From: Prorocentrum cordatum
Lineage: Eukaryota > Sar > Dinophyceae > Prorocentrales > Prorocentraceae
Assembly: GCA_963575745.1 (NCBI GenBank)
Contig: CAUYUJ010017915.1
Coordinates: 276,664-340,663, forward strand
Direction of reading: 5' to 3'
Length of the DNA: 64,000 nucleotides
Part shown: positions 21,944 to 33,895 of the stretch, one piece after another
Numbering within the stretch: position 1 is the stretch's first letter
Layout: each line of letters begins with the position of its first letter
Program-made: the position numbers and the translations under genes
Notes under the pieces: generated by a model
The model's input: only the letters and a program-made list of their open reading frames with translations
Told to the model about the DNA's origin: nothing
Database searches by the model: none

Positions 21944-22740
21944 ATGCTGAGTTCGGATAGAGGAAAATGGCCTTTGATTCCACCTTCATGCGGCATCACG
22001 CTTCTCTTGAAGAGGTTCCGCTGTCGTCGCAGCTCGTTCAAGCGTGCGCATGACACCCCGAAACAACCTTGGGGACGGTGCGGAGCTATTCCGTTGCAGT
22101 CAGCATTGGTTTCTTCTGGATGTATTGGCATGTATTTCCCGTTCTGGCATATATTACGAACGCGACGGCCGATATGCGATAAGGGGATGCATGTTTTCAT
22201 CGACTGGTTGATTGGGGTGTTTCAGGAGATGTTTCGGCGGCGGGCTGTTCCTTGATTTCTACCGATTTGAACGGCGGCTTTTGTCACAGCGTAGCAGATC
22301 GAGTCGCAGGCCCTTACACATGCCGACGAGAGTCCACGGCTTCGATACTGTTGCGCCCCGTTTTGGCAGGATGGAATATGAGCGCAACCGACGCTTTCTT
22401 CGCCAACCTTCGCTGGTACATTTGTGACAAGTCGGGGTTTTATGCCGACCATCCTTGTGTACCTCGGCAGTTGATGCAGAGTGCAGAGAAATTCCAGGCC
22501 ATGTGCGCAGCGGGACGAGCATTACAGTTACACGACACACGCACACATTGAGCGCAACAAATCACCGTATATTGCAGATAGCAGTGCGCATCAACTTTTC
22601 GGCGCGGCCATTGCCAGCCAGAGAGCAGAGACCTGACCGTCAAGCTGTTTTGTACTGTCTGCAGCGAGGGTACAAGAGGCAATTTGTTTCCGACGAGATG
22701 GGGATATTGGTTGGTCTAAAGTACGACGAGCTCAACTAGA
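21944..22740 (+). other. Non-repetitive, coding-like region with broken frames
   Basis: Composition is ordinary (no triplet bias) and frames of about 70-103 codons tile it: 21944-22255, 22252-22551 and 22455-22739. The 22252 frame is rich in Cys, Trp and aromatic residues, but I do not recognise any family and the frames shift. It may be a decayed gene or chance; no product is claimed. Confidence 0.25.
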
Positions 22741-22840
22741 TGGAACCGCGAGAGAAGATCGATCAAATGAACGGAGAAGTTGTCAACATTGTGAATCGCG
22801 CGTTGGCCGCAGTGCTTATCAAGAGCCCTCTTCACACATA

Positions 22841-22886
22841 ATTGAACACATTGACACACATTGACACACATTGACACACATTGAAC
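22841..22886 (+). repeat. 12-bp minisatellite ACACATTGACAC
   Basis: Three perfect units with a diverged unit on each side, AT-rich within GC-rich sequence. Confidence 0.8.
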
Positions 22887-22999
22887 ATAATCGCGCATTG
22901 AACAATTGGACTCACTCAGCGAGCCTTTAGCTGTTCGAAGGAGCTTGGTGTTAGCGAGACCGGACCCATTGATGTAGCAGCACTTTCAGGTGGTATCGT

Positions 23000-24360
23000 T
23001 ATCTGCTCAGCACATCAGCAAAATGGTGATGCGGACGGCCATGCAGTATTGGACGAAGCTTACGGAGCGACGAGTGGAGGATCTCAACCAGGCCGTGAAG
23101 TCAAACAACTGTTATCTGGCCCAAAAGCTGGCCTGATTGATCTCTGGAAGACGACGAGGACCTCGCCAGCGCAAGTTCGCAGCTGCACCATCTTCAGCGG
23201 CATCGGCCCGGAGGCTGGAGCATTCGGATGGCATTGCCTTCGAGGCAAGGGGGGTGTTCCGCCGCGGAGATTCTGACCGACGAGATTGAACAGTAGATAC
23301 GAGACGAACAGCACTACAAACGAGATGATGTTGATGCCATGTGCTCATCGGCCGAAGATTGGACACATCTGCCGCGATATGTTTGGATAGTGAAACTTTG
23401 GAATCGCTCTCCCGCCTGGGAGCATTCCCGCAGAAGCATCGAGAATAGTACTCGCTCCTTCATGGGCGAATCCTCCGAGGCGACAAATGACCAAAGGCAT
23501 TGGCCACTACGCGGCCGAGTATCGGCCGCCCAAGGTGGTTCAGGGGATATCGCGAGCCATTCTCTTCTTTGCCAGACTTCACAATCATTTTCCTGGCGCG
23601 CGGCGTGCTGCTCAGGCGGCGAGACGGCCGCAAGGCAACCTGAACGTAGACGCAGGTGGGGAGGGGGTAATAATGATCACGTGCGCTATCGGAAGCTAGC
23701 GGCCTGGGCGCCCGATGACTGGTTGCACGGCGGACTTAGGCGGGGGCGACGTGAATCCGCGGTGGAGGTTCGGTTGATGTCCTCGCATCGCGTCCAGGCC
23801 GCTGGCATATCGCGCCTCTTCCGATGCCGCGACGCAGCAGTGCCGATGCCGAACGCCGATTTGAAATTTGCTGGAGGCAGACGCGTGAAAAAGGGATTGT
23901 TCTAGATGGTAGCGGGCGAATCTGGGAACTTATAGATGAGGCGCTCCGAGGGCAGTTGCCTTGGAGGGGTTGGCGCCGCGCGCGTTGTCCCGCGCGCGCT
24001 GGGCCCCCTGTCAATGAACTGACGTTCGACGTGCGCATGCTAGAGCAGCGGTAGCGCACAGTAGAGGCGAACGCCCCATGGGGCTCCCAGGACCTCCAGC
24101 AGATTGTCCTGACAAGCTTCGCAGGCGATATCGCCGACAAGACCCTAGAGAGCAACGCCGCCGGAGGCGCTGCTGCATCCAAGCCGGAGCAAGGCAGCAA
24201 GCTCGAAGGCACCTCGGTCGAAAAAAGGCATGCGCAGCGTAGAGGCATCACAGAACATCAACAAGTATGAGAACGTAGCCTACACCGGGGGGTCTTGGAC
24301 CACGCGCAGTCAGCGCACTGATCCGGAAGAAGCGCAGCAGCGTCGCTGGTAAAACGATGC
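23000..24360 (+). other. Coding-like remnant, no recognised family
   Basis: Frames are interrupted by stops and shifts: 23049-23276, 23339-23905 (188 codons) and one around 24060-24270 rich in Glu, Ala and Lys. The region lacks the repeats seen elsewhere. The pattern suits a decayed gene or retroelement body, but I recognise no motif. Confidence 0.3.
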
Positions 24361-25540
24361 AATCTGTTGGACATCAACGTGGACTTCAATTTAGCGCGGC
24401 CACGCCAGCCCCTGAAATTGCGAGAAGAGGAGGGCTCTGCGTGCGGCCTACTTCTCCATGGGTGAGTTCTGGTCCACTTAGTGCATCACACCTGGGGCTG
24501 AGAGATGCATCTTCAGAGGTATCCGTGCCAGTGCCGCGCTCCAGCGGACTAGAGGTAGTCGTCGAGGGCGCGGGGTCGCCCACCTGCGGCGATCTGGCCA
24601 CGCCGGAGCCCTTCATCGCGCGCAAAGGACGCGCGATATTTGGAGGCGCAGCTGAATGGGATGCATCGTCCGAGCACATTGTCAACCTGGAAGTCTTGAG
24701 AAAGTTTCGCGTTGCGCCACTGTTTTCGAAGTCAGAACCAGATGATTACGATGGTTGCAGAGCGTTGTCAGGGATCGCGACAACAATCGACAGTTTTTGG
24801 CTTCCTGCTTCGGGGGTCCTCCGATCTGTGGCGATATTGTTACCGAGAGTGGAGCTGTGCGCGCTCGCGCTCATCCGTGGGTGCGCCAGCTAAGGGCAAG
24901 ACGTCCTCGCGCTCCGTGGCACTCAAAGTGGAAGTAGTATGCGAGCCATGGGTGGCGGTCTATCTAGCCCATGATTCGAGGATCTCGAGGATTTCAGTGG
25001 AGTCAGGTTTCTTGCTTCCAGGACCCCATGCCCCAGATGGACGACAGGATAATGGAGCAGAGCTCGCGCGTCAGGAGTCACTGGGGGACGGTAAGTAGAG
25101 ATGTGACAGCAGACGGCCTTCAATCGAGCACGCCCCAAGGAAAAGCGTCGCCAACGCGGTCGGGGGCGCGCGCGGCACCTTTAACATCGCGCGTGTCTTG
25201 ACCATCACCAACAGCTCCTGCCCCATCTGTCATAGCACGCCTCGAGACAAAGATGTAGCTGGACACCCTGTGAATGCAAGCCTGCGCAGACTGTGTTCAG
25301 CGAATCGTGGGCGATTCGAGGGCAACGTTCTCGCGTCGGATTTGGCGGCGCGTTCGATCTGCGAGGAATCGTTTGATGACCTCCTGCTTTGGCCCAGTCA
25401 TGCTCTTGATTGCTTGGCGTTGCTGCTGTCGTCTGACTTCTACGTGCGCGGTGCACGCGGCAAGTTAGTCGCTGGGTCCCGGGCGGCATGCGCAGCGGAT
25501 TGGGCCGCGCGGCCGCGCGGATCGAAACGTGGCTGGCGAT
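24361..25540 (+). other. Coding-like remnant, no recognised family
   Basis: Longest frames are 24357-24893 (178 codons) and 24712-25098 (128 codons), overlapping in different phases. Composition is ordinary. No domain was recognised and no orientation is certain. Confidence 0.25.
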
Positions 25541-25563
25541 GGGGGGGGGGGGGGGGGGGGGGG
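25541..25563 (+). repeat. Poly-G run of 23
   Basis: Uninterrupted G homopolymer; its exact length is likely to be uncertain in any assembly. Confidence 0.9.
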
Positions 25564-25639
25564 CAGACGGAGAGGAAGCCAGAGGGTCTTTCGGTTTGAG
25601 ATCGGCCCCATAGCTTCTCGGCAGGTGCCTCGAAGACCC

Positions 25640-26203
25640 AGGCGGCCGAGATCGACGCAGGCGCGGAGACCGACGGCGACGGGCCAATCAGGACATCATC
25701 AGCGCCATGAGGGCGTTGATCGCGCATCTGGGAGCGAAAGTCCGATTCCTCGAACACGAGCCGATGCTCGCGGCCGTCGCTGGCCGCAGGCGCCAGATAG
25801 TCGCCGACGGAAGCGAGAGCTACCAGGAGCTGGTGAAGGCACGCAAGGCGGACCCAGAGACGGACATATGCTCACCCGCCCCCCGATATCCTGCAGCGCA
25901 CCCATCGCCTTGAAAGGCCGGCAATTCAAGGACACCTCGGCCAAACGCTCCAGGAGGAGGTGCGTCATCGAGCTGCGCGTCGCCATGATCAAAGCAGCAG
26001 GCCCAGAGACCGCAACCACGTCGATCAAGGAATCAACCGTCTTCCCGACGCGCGACAAACCAGGGCTGCTCCAGAAGAGCAGATTCAGATCCAAGTTTCT
26101 CGGACAGGTGCTGGTACCCGACAAAGGAGGCCATCGACCGGAAATCAACGCGCTTCGCGCATCCTCACCAGCCCATTCAGAAGCCTTGCCTCCTGAGGGC
26201 TGA
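25640..26203 (+). other. Coding-like segment
   Basis: A frame from 25707 begins MRALIAHLGAKVRFLEHEP and stays natural-looking for about 55 residues. Afterwards the best-looking frame changes phase near 25880. A second frame to 26203 has mixed charged residues. Fits a frameshifted gene relic; no family recognised. Confidence 0.3.
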
Positions 26204-26219
26204 CAGGAAATTGAGAGAA

Positions 26220-26345
26220 GAAGCGCGTGCAGTGAAACTGCTGCTGCTGTAGCTGCTGGTCCTGATGTTGCTGGTGCGGCTGCTCGTACGGGCACTGGTG
26301 CTGCTTCTGTTGGTGCAACTGCTGCTGGCGCTGCTGGTGCTGGCG
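26220..26345 (+). repeat. GCTGCTG/TGCTGGT short triplet repeat
   Basis: Imperfect CTG/GTT triplet run of about 120 bp. Confidence 0.7.
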
Positions 26346-26399
26346 ATCCCTCGGGTTCCCCTCGGGGATGTCTTGAGGCTTCTCTAGGGTGTGTATTGG

Positions 26400-27150
26400 T
26401 GGGGTCATCCTGGGGCTCTTTTGTTGAGTTTTGGAGGCCCCCCGGGGCTCTCTGGGGGCCCTCTTGGGGCCCTCTCGGGAAACCTGGAGGGCCATGGGGT
26501 CACCTAGGAGGCAATCGATCCAAGGAGGGGGGTGGGGTCCCAACGCAGGCCCCCCCCTTCGGAGCCCTCGAGCCGCCTCTTGGGACCCCCATTGGGGCGC
26601 CCCTTGGCGCTCTGGAGGCCGTCTTGGAGCCCTCTTGGGACTATAGTGGAGCTCTCGTGAGGCCCTTTTGGGGTCCTCGGAAGGCCTCTTGAAACCATCT
26701 TGGAGGCCGTCGACCCAAGGAGGTGCCTCCCTTTATGTTGCCCCCCCCCCCCCCCCCCATGGGGCCTTCAAATCCGCCTCCTGGGGCGATCTTAGAGTCC
26801 TCTTGGCGCGCTCTCGGGCGCTCCTTGGGGCCGTCGTGGGGGCCCTTCGAGTCCCCTTCGGGGCTCTCTTGGGCCATCTTGGGGCCGTCTTGCGGCCCCG
26901 ACAGCGCGTCGGAAGCGGGGCGGCAGACGGCGAACATCGCGAATTCCCATTATGTTTTTGACGCGGGTTGGCTCCTTGGGAAAGTCCACAACGGCTTCCG
27001 AGAGCACTTTGAACCGTATTGTGGTTCCCCTGAGGCCTTTTGGAGGCATGGTGGAGGGCATCTCGGGCGATCTTGCACTATCTCGGGGCATCTTGGAGGT
27101 CATATTGGAGCATCGGAGGCCCGTTTGGAACCATCTTGGGCGCCCTAACT
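26400..27150 (+). repeat. CTCTTGGGGCC-type minisatellite block
   Basis: About 750 bp dominated by units of 15-24 bp such as CTCTTGGGACC, CGTCTTGGAGCC and TCTTGGGGCCCTC, with an 18-base C run at 26741-26758. This is the longest block of the dispersed GGCC-type minisatellite. Confidence 0.75.
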
Positions 27151-27189
27151 CCCCGCGGAGTCTCCAAAACAAGCCCGGGGAAGGGAGGG

Positions 27190-27554
27190 GGCCCGAAGGG
27201 AAGGGCTCCTGTGGAATAGGGAAGGGCGATATCGGTAGACCACCTACGCCCAGAGGGCTGGCGGGACTACTGGCGGCGATTCAGCAGGAGGATCACGCTT
27301 TGCACATCGAGAGCCCCATCGAGATGCCCGCGGCGCTCCTGCAGGTCACAGGCGCCATCGTCAAGGTCGAGGCCGTGGTCGGGGAACAGATCAGGCACAG
27401 CGGAGGCAAGCTGACCATGAGCAAAGATCCATGTGGCAACCTGGCTAGGGAGCTCATGCCCAGGAGACGCTGTATGCATATTTTGCGCAGCGAGAAAAGC
27501 CCACCTGTAACAGGCGACGCGCCCGTGCCACCCGCGACGCTTCGTGGTGGATGA
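27190..27554 (+). other. Coding-like segment, unrecognised
   Basis: One frame without stops reads naturally, including GLLAAIQQEDHALHIESP, followed by a Val/Ile/Ala-rich stretch ending in a stop at 27552. No start is certain and no family is recognised. It could be one exon of a gene or a relic. Confidence 0.3.
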
Positions 27555-27556
27555 GT

Positions 27557-28044
27557 TACGCCGTGAAGTCAAGCATGGCAGGCTACATGATCAGCTACGT
27601 GGGTGGATTGTCTATGCGAGATGCAGGCAGCTTGCCTTCTCCGCTCCTCGTCGCCTCCGCCTGCGCGTGCCCCTGGCCTGGTTCCTGGCCTGATCTCGGG
27701 GGCAGCTCGGACGATGTGGATTGCGGAGTTGTTTTCCTGACCACCTGCGGCCATGCTCTTTGCTTTCCGTATTTCGAGTGATGTGGATGCGAGGGTTGAG
27801 GGCATGTGAGAAGCGTTCTCTCCTCCTCTTCCGATCTCGAGCCCCATCCCTTCGGCCAAGAGGTGAACGACCAGGCTCCCGTGCAGCGGCCCCTTTGTTG
27901 CGCGGTCATCTGCCACTCTCGCGAGCGCACGGTGCCCCCAGCGGAACTGCGAAGTAGAGGGTGACACGTAACAAGTCGTTTTACCTCCCCATGGTTCACG
28001 AACACGCCGAGTGATCGGAGAGTTTGAGCTGAATGGGTGAGAGC
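27557..28044. other. Unique sequence
   Basis: No supported feature. Confidence 0.4.
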
Positions 28045-28345
28045 GAGCTCCTCCTCCTCCTTTTCCTCCTCCTCCTCCTCCCTCTCCTCCTCCTCCTCCT
28101 CCTCTTCCTCCTCCTCCTCCTCCTCATCCTCCTCCTCCTCCTCCTCCTCCTCCTCCTCCTCCTCCCCTCCTCTCCTTCCTCCTCCTCCTCTCTCCTCTCC
28201 TCCTCCTCCTCATCCTCCCCTCCTCCTCCTCCTCGTTTTCCTCCTCCTCGTCGTCGTTTTCCGCCTCCGATTCCTACTCCTCCCCTCCCCTCCTCCTCCT
28301 CCTCCTCCTCCTCCTCCTCCTCCTCCTCCTCCTCCACCTCCCCTT
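28045..28345 (-). repeat. CTC microsatellite, 0.3 kb
   Basis: (CTC)n with TCTCC and CGTCGT interruptions. Confidence 0.92.
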
Positions 28346-28428
28346 CCACGTCTTGGAGACCGACCAACCATTCATGACCGACAACGTGCCTGAAACTGTG
28401 GCCGAAACAGCGCAGCTTGACACAACTT

Positions 28429-28612
28429 CGACTACCCGTAAGATTGGCCCTTCGCGGGAGTGATTTTTGATGCGGGCCCATTGGGCTCTACCCGATGGCC
28501 AAGCGCGATGCGATGGCAACGTCGTGCGCGTTCGGGGTTGCCCCCCCCTGCGGCTTCCAAAAGCCGCGCACCAAAAATCACTTTTACCCAGGGCCACTCT
28601 TGCGTGTAGTCG
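28429..28612 (+). mobile_element. Family G inverted-repeat element, copy 1
   Basis: 184 bp. Left CGACTACCCGTAAGA, then GTGATTTTTGATGCGG. Right CCGCGCACCAAAAATCAC, then CACTCTTGCGTGTAGTCG. The inverted ends run about 45 bp. Related copies are at 29302-29485 and 35482-36055. Confidence 0.8.
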
Positions 28613-28794
28613 ATAATTTGTGGTCGAATTCGGAAGTCGTGCTGGCCTCGAGCCAAGAGCTTCGGTCAAACCTGTGGCGCGTTCGGGGGACTTCGGGCAC
28701 AGGCGTCGGTCACATAGGCGGATGTTCAGGCACAGTTTCAGTCACTACACCCCCCGGCAGAAACAAGGTCGCGTGACACACTTCCCCCTCCCCT

Positions 28795-29005
28795 TTGGTA
28801 GCAAATCATGGAAGCCCTGTGTACACCCGCAGTTCTGTGTTTAGAGCGCACTGGCGTCGCTCAGCGTCTGGCAATCGATGAGGCAGTGCCAACTGAGCGT
28901 CGACGAGCGTCGATTTGGCGTCGAGCAGCGTCGACTGGCGTGGACCAGCGTCGATCCACGAGAGCCGACAAGAGGGTCTGGGAGGCCCCCATGGGTCGCC
29001 ACCGA
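28795..29005 (+). mobile_element. Family E element, copy 2
   Basis: 211 bp. TTGGTAGCAAATCATGGAAG on the left is inverted by CATGGGTCGCCACCGA on the right. The interior has repeated GCGTCGAY.GCGTCGAC units. Flanking 8-mers CCTCCCCT and TCTCTCCT match at 6 of 8. A CTC tract begins at the right edge. The 182 bp before it (28613-28794) show nothing. Confidence 0.8.
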
Positions 29006-29008
29006 TCT

Positions 29009-29130
29009 CTCCTCCTCCTCCTCCTCCTCCTCCTCCTCCTCCTCCTCCTCCTCCTCCTCCTCCTCCTCGTGGTTTTCCTCCTCCTCCTCCTCGTCCTGTT
29101 CCGCCTCCGATTCCTCCTCCTCCTCCTCCC
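29009..29130 (-). repeat. CTC microsatellite
   Basis: (CTC)n of about 120 bp with one GTGGTTTT interruption; similar in layout to the end of the 28.2-kb tract. Confidence 0.9.
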
Positions 29131-29301
29131 GCGGCAGAGGTGGGGCGCAGCGGCGGGGATTCCGTCCCCAGCATGGAGGAGGTGGAGCCGCGGCCGCTGG
29201 AGGCGCCGGGCTCCTGCCGCGGCGCTCCGCCGCAGCAGTGCTCGCCGGTGCCGCCCGCCCCCCGCCGCGCCGCGCCCCCCCACTTCTACAATTAACCCGT
29301 A

Positions 29302-29485
29302 TCGACTAGACGTAAAAGTGACCTTTCGCCGGAGTGACCTTTGGTGCGGGCACGGATGGGTACCCAGATGGCTGAAAACGAAGCAGTAGCAGTTGCCTGC
29401 GCACCCAGGTTTGGTCCCCCCGCGGCCCCCAAAAAGTCGCGCACCAAAGGTCACTCTTACCCAGGGTCACTCTTGCGTATAGCCG
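29302..29485 (+). mobile_element. Family G element, copy 2
   Basis: Also about 184 bp. Left ATCGACTAGACGTAAAAGTG and GAGTGACCTTTGGTGCGGG; right CGCGCACCAAAGGTCACTC and CACTCTTGCGTATAGCCG. The central part differs from copy 1. Confidence 0.8.
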
Positions 29486-29486
29486 A

Positions 29487-29817
29487 CCGTATCATACTGA
29501 TGCGCGGTAAGTGCGGATTCAATTCCTTGGGAGGTCAAATTCTGATGTTGCCCTGGTCCGAAATCGGATTGAATCCGGCTTGATCCCGTTGAATCTGGCT
29601 GAATCCCGTTTAAACTGGCTTCATCTGGCTTTTTCCTGCTTAATTCGAGGCCCGTATCATACTGATGCGTGGTAAGTTCGGATTCAATTCTTGGGAGGTC
29701 AAATTCTGGTTTTGCCCTGGTCCGAACTCGGGTTGAATCCGGCTTCATCCCGTTGAATCTGGCTTAATCCCGTTTAAACCGGCTTCCTCTGGCTTGCTCC
29801 TGCTTCATTCGAGGCCC
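29487..29817 (+). repeat. 165-bp tandem duplication with inner 10-bp units
   Basis: Two copies start CCGTATCATACTGATGCG at 29487 and 29652. Within each, GAATCCGGCTT, GATCCCGTT, GAATCTGGCTT and similar units repeat about every 10 bp. Confidence 0.85.
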
Positions 29818-30022
29818 AATTTGGCGTAACAGCCTCCCAATAGGGCTAAATCCTCATTAACCTTTCCGACGAATGCCCCCCAGTAGTTGCCTCCTAAGGT
29901 AAGGACGCAAGTGCCGCGGAGGCACATGTGAAAGCGGCGAAATTGGCCAAGGATAGACCGAGGAGGCAAAGATGCAAGGGCAGCTTGGGAAGTGTGCCCA
30001 TCCTTCCTATGCGGGCCGATTC

Positions 30023-30306
30023 TAGGCCTCCTAGATGAGGCCAGGGTAGATGGGGTCGGAGGATCGCGCCGCATCGCCGATGCGTCGCCGATGCGGCCCG
30101 ATGTGGAGCCTGCTGCGCTTCACGTCGACGTCGCGAATGCATCGCCCACGTCGACGATGCATCGCCGGTTCATCGCCGATGCATCGCCGGGGCATCGCTG
30201 GTGCAATTTGACGCATCGCCAATGCGTCGCCGATGCATCGCTGATGTATCGACGATGCGGTGCGATCTTTCGACCCCATTCATTCGGACCCCATCTAGGA
30301 GGCCTC
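30023..30306 (+). mobile_element. Family B foldback element, copy 3
   Basis: TAGGCCTCCTAGATGAGG on the left is inverted by CCATCTAGGAGGCCTCTA on the right. Inner GATGGGGTCGGAGGATCGC is inverted by GCGATCTTTCGACCCC. The centre has at least nine GCATCGCCGATGC-type units. The longest copy without an insertion. Confidence 0.85.
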
Positions 30307-31045
30307 TACCCCTTTAGACGACCGGATACCAGACCTGTCCAGTCGCGGTCGGCAGCGCGACCAATGGGCACTCCGACAGGGCCGCGGCCGAAGTTTGGAG
30401 CAGGTCGGCCGCGTCCGCTGCCGGAGTGTGGAACAACATCAGCAGCGGCCGCTCTCGTGTCGGCCACGCGCAGAGGGTGGTAGGGGGCGGGGGGGGAAGG
30501 CTTCTTAGCAGCACGACTGATTCTTGGAGGGCGCGGGCCTCGTCTGCAGATGTGATGCCGGCGCCTTCTAAGGAGCAGCCTCCTTCTGAGAAGCCTTCCC
30601 CCCTTCCCCCTATATCAGGAAGGGGAAAACACACAGAACACAAGCATTCGTCGGCTCCCAGGAAATCCAGGAAAATATGAGAAGTGGGGAGAAGACGAAA
30701 CCCGTGAAGATATTGGAAAACATGGGGAATCCTGTGATTCGTGTCTATTTCTTTGCGTGTCCCTGGGCCCCTTTTTACCCTGCCCCCTTCTGCGCGCCGC
30801 CAGTCCTCGGTCCTGGCCAGGAAGATGTCGGGCATCCCGTGTCGGGGCACGCCCTGCGTCGCCGCACGGGGGGGGGGGGGGGCGCCGCGTTCTCTCGCCG
30901 TCTTTTTTCGTGCGCCACCGCTCGCCCGCCTCCTCTCTCGCGCGGGTGCCGCGGGAGGCGGGGGCCAGGAGTGGGGGCCAGGGGGGAGGGGGGCGGGGGG
31001 GGAGGGGCGGCCAAGAGGGGGGCCCATGACTGGGGGGGGGCGGTG
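30307..31045. other. GC-rich unique sequence
   Basis: 30470-30600 contains a GGAAGGCTTCT segment inverted by AGAAGCCTTCC. 30860-31040 is G-run rich, with GGCCAAGAGGGGGGC as in family N. No gene is supported. Confidence 0.45.
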
Positions 31046-31232
31046 CCCAGACCTCCTCGCGCTGCGAAACAAATCGCGACGGGAGGTTTTTCGCTATTTT
31101 CTGCCGCTGGGGGCCCTCGCCGGGCCTCGGGACCGTCGAAAAACGACTCAGGACGAAAAACCTGTTCAAGGGAAGGAGTCCAGACATCTGTGGGTTGACG
31201 TTGTGGAGAAATCACGACGTCGGGGGTCTGGG
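31046..31232 (+). mobile_element. Family D element, copy 2
   Basis: 187 bp from CCCAGACCTCCTCGCG to CGTCGGGGGTCTGGG. The interior has ATCGCGACGGGAGG, GGGCCCTCGCCGGGCCTCGG, GGACGAAAAACC and GTTGTGGAGAAATCACGACG, all shared with copies near 50.5 and 57.7 kb. Confidence 0.8.
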
Positions 31233-32227
31233 TAGCTTGGCCAGGGCCATAACGTATCCCCAGGTTTCAGGGCGCGCCTCCTCACTTCAATGATTGCGGT
31301 GGGGGCGTTCGCTAAAGAGTGCCCAGGAGACTTGAGACCCTGGAGGAGTCCTCTGGGAATCCATGAGGGCGGCGGTGGTATCCATGGCCGATCCACGATT
31401 GGAGTTCCTCCGGGACACCTGGTCTTGCGGCTTCGGTCGATCGTTTTGTCCCGGCTCTTCTTGGCTTTCGTTTTTTGTTTACAAATTATCGAGTAAATTG
31501 CCTATGGCAGGTCGGCTCGTACAGCGATCCGAGTTTACCTGGCGATCTTCTGCTTCACGTTACTGCGCCAGTCACGCCGTAGTGAGTTTCAGTGGTCTCG
31601 CGCTTCCCATCTCCCTTCCTCCCGAACCGACAACAAAAAACGATTGGAGTTCCTCCGGCTCCCAGACCCTGGAGTTCTTCTCTAAGGCTTCCTTGTCCAA
31701 TGCCCCCACCCTGCGCTCCCATGGTCCCTTCCCCTTGGCGGCGGACTTGCCTCGGGCCGTGGTTTGCGAAGCCCCCCTGCCGGACGACCCCCCCCCCCCC
31801 CGAGGGACGCGCCCGACCGCCCCGCCGCGCCACGTCGCCGCCTCGTCCGCTCCTCTCGCGGGCCCCGCGGGAGGGCAGGCGGAGGCGGAGCGGAGGCGCG
31901 GGGGGGGGGGGGCGGAGGGAGGGGCGGACCGGACGTGGAGGAGAAGGGAGCGATCGGGCGCTGCGCAGTGGGGGGGGCGGCAATTGGGGGGGGGGACCGC
32001 CGGCGGCAGCTGCGGCAGGGGGCGGAGGGGGAGGGGAGGACTGGACGTGGAGGAGAGGGTAACGGTCGGGCGTTGCGCAATGGGGGGGCGAGAAATGGGA
32101 GGGGAAGGAGCACCTTTTGTGCCCTAAAGGGGCCCTGAAGAGGTCCTCTGGGGCCCAACAGCGGCACGAAAAGTGAACATTTCGACGCCACCCCTCCCCC
32201 ATGTATCGACCCCCCTAATTATTGTGC
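31233..32227. other. GC-rich sequence with G and C runs
   Basis: 31900-32100 holds two GGGAGGGG..GACCGGACGTGGAGGAGA units (31916 and 32031) about 115 bp apart. Frames on both strands are open because of composition. No gene is called. Confidence 0.5.
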
Positions 32228-32430
32228 AACGCCCGATCCGATACCGCTACCCCTCCCTCGTGTTCGCCTTTCTTGGCATCCAGCTACCCTTCCCTGGTGT
32301 TCGGCTTTTTGGAGGGCCTCCAGGAAGGCACTCGCCATCACAGCTGGATTCGCTTCGAAAATCTGGTCAGGACGCACCCCGGCAGAGGTACGGGGAGCAG
32401 CTATCTCGGTATCTGTTGGTTGCCTTGCCC
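32228..32430 (-). repeat. Family O repeat, copy 2
   Basis: CGATACCGCTACCCCTCCCT leads and CTATCTCGGTATC closes. GGATTCGCTTCGAAA.TCTGGT and ACGCACCCCGG also occur at 52551-52590. Orientation relative to copy 1 is uncertain. Confidence 0.55.
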
Positions 32431-32516
32431 AGGAAGAGGGGCGGGGGAGCGGGGGAGTGAAGGGCAGCACCAGCACGTCGACCACAGAGGAGTAGGCTGA
32501 GGAGGAGGAGGAGGAG

Positions 32517-32518
32517 GG

Positions 32519-32565
<47 letters not shown>

Positions 32566-33664
32566 ATGATTATGATGATGATGATGGTGATGGTGATGGT
32601 GATGGTGATGGTGATGGTGATGGTGGTGGTGGTGCTGATCATGATGGTGAGGAGGATGAGAATGAGGATGAGGACGAGAACGAGGATGAGGACGAGGATG
32701 AGGATGATGACAAGTATGAGGATGATGACGAGGATGAGGATGATGAGGAGGATGATGGTGATGGCGATGATGATGGTGATGGTGGTGATTATCATGAGCA
32801 TTATGATCATGATGATCATGATGATGGTTGGTGGGGGTGTTGGTGGTGGTTGTGGTGGTGGTGATAATCACGATGATGATGGTGATGATGATGATGATGA
32901 TGATGCTGATGGTGATGGTGGTGATGATGAGGATACATTTGACGATTATGATAATGATGTTACTGATTCTGATGCTGATGCTGTGCTGGTGCTGATGCTG
33001 ATGCTGAGAATGACGATGGCGATGGCGATGGCGATGATGCTGCTGCTGATGATGATAGCGACGACGACCAGGGTGATTGTGACGATGGTCGTAATGGTGA
33101 TGATGATATTGTTGAGGCTGGTGAGGATGATGATGATGGTGATGATGGTGTTGATGATGAGGATGATGATGATGGTGTTGATGGTAATGATAACGATGAT
33201 GATGCTGACGACGCTGCTGATGATGGTGATGACAGTGATGGTGATATTGATAATGGCGGTAATGGTGACGGTGGTTGTCATGATGATGTTGATGATGATG
33301 GTTATGGTGATGGTGATTGTGATGCAGGTGATAATGTGGATGCTGACGCCGATGCTGAGGCTGCTGCTGGTGATGGTGATGACGATGTTGATGATTATGG
33401 TGATGTTGATGATGATGCTGATGATGATGATGACGATGTCTACGACTATGACTATGACCACGGTGGTGTGTGGTGGTGGTGGTGGCAATGGTGATTGTGA
33501 TGATGCTGCCAACTGTGATGGTGATGACGATGGTGATGGACTTGATGGTGGCGACGATGGTGGTGGTGGTGATGGGGCTGAGGGGGATTGTGATTATGAT
33601 GGTGGGCATTTTGATGGTGATGGCGATGCTGATAATGACGATGATGATCATGATGATGCTGATT

Positions 33665-33709
<45 letters not shown>

Positions 33710-33710
33710 C

Positions 33711-33742
<32 letters not shown>

Positions 33743-33895
33743 ATGGTAATGACGATGATGATTATGACGGTGCTGATGATGATGACGATGATGATAGTTA
33801 TGTTCATGATGCTGATTATGATGATGATGATGATGATGCTGATGCTGATGGTGGCGGTGGTGATGCTGATGGTGATGGCCATGATGATGAGGTGT
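32517..33895 (+). repeat. GAT microsatellite, 1.4 kb
   Basis: The longest GAT block in the window, interrupted by GGT, GCT and GAG sub-blocks (GAT.GAG near 32650-32750, pure GAT near 33670-33740). Poly-Met, Asp, His and Ile frames of up to 573 codons are artefacts. Confidence 0.95.

Noticed and set aside
30314-31072. 252-codon minus-strand frame
   Set aside because: It crosses G-run sequence and part of family D, and composition alone explains its openness.
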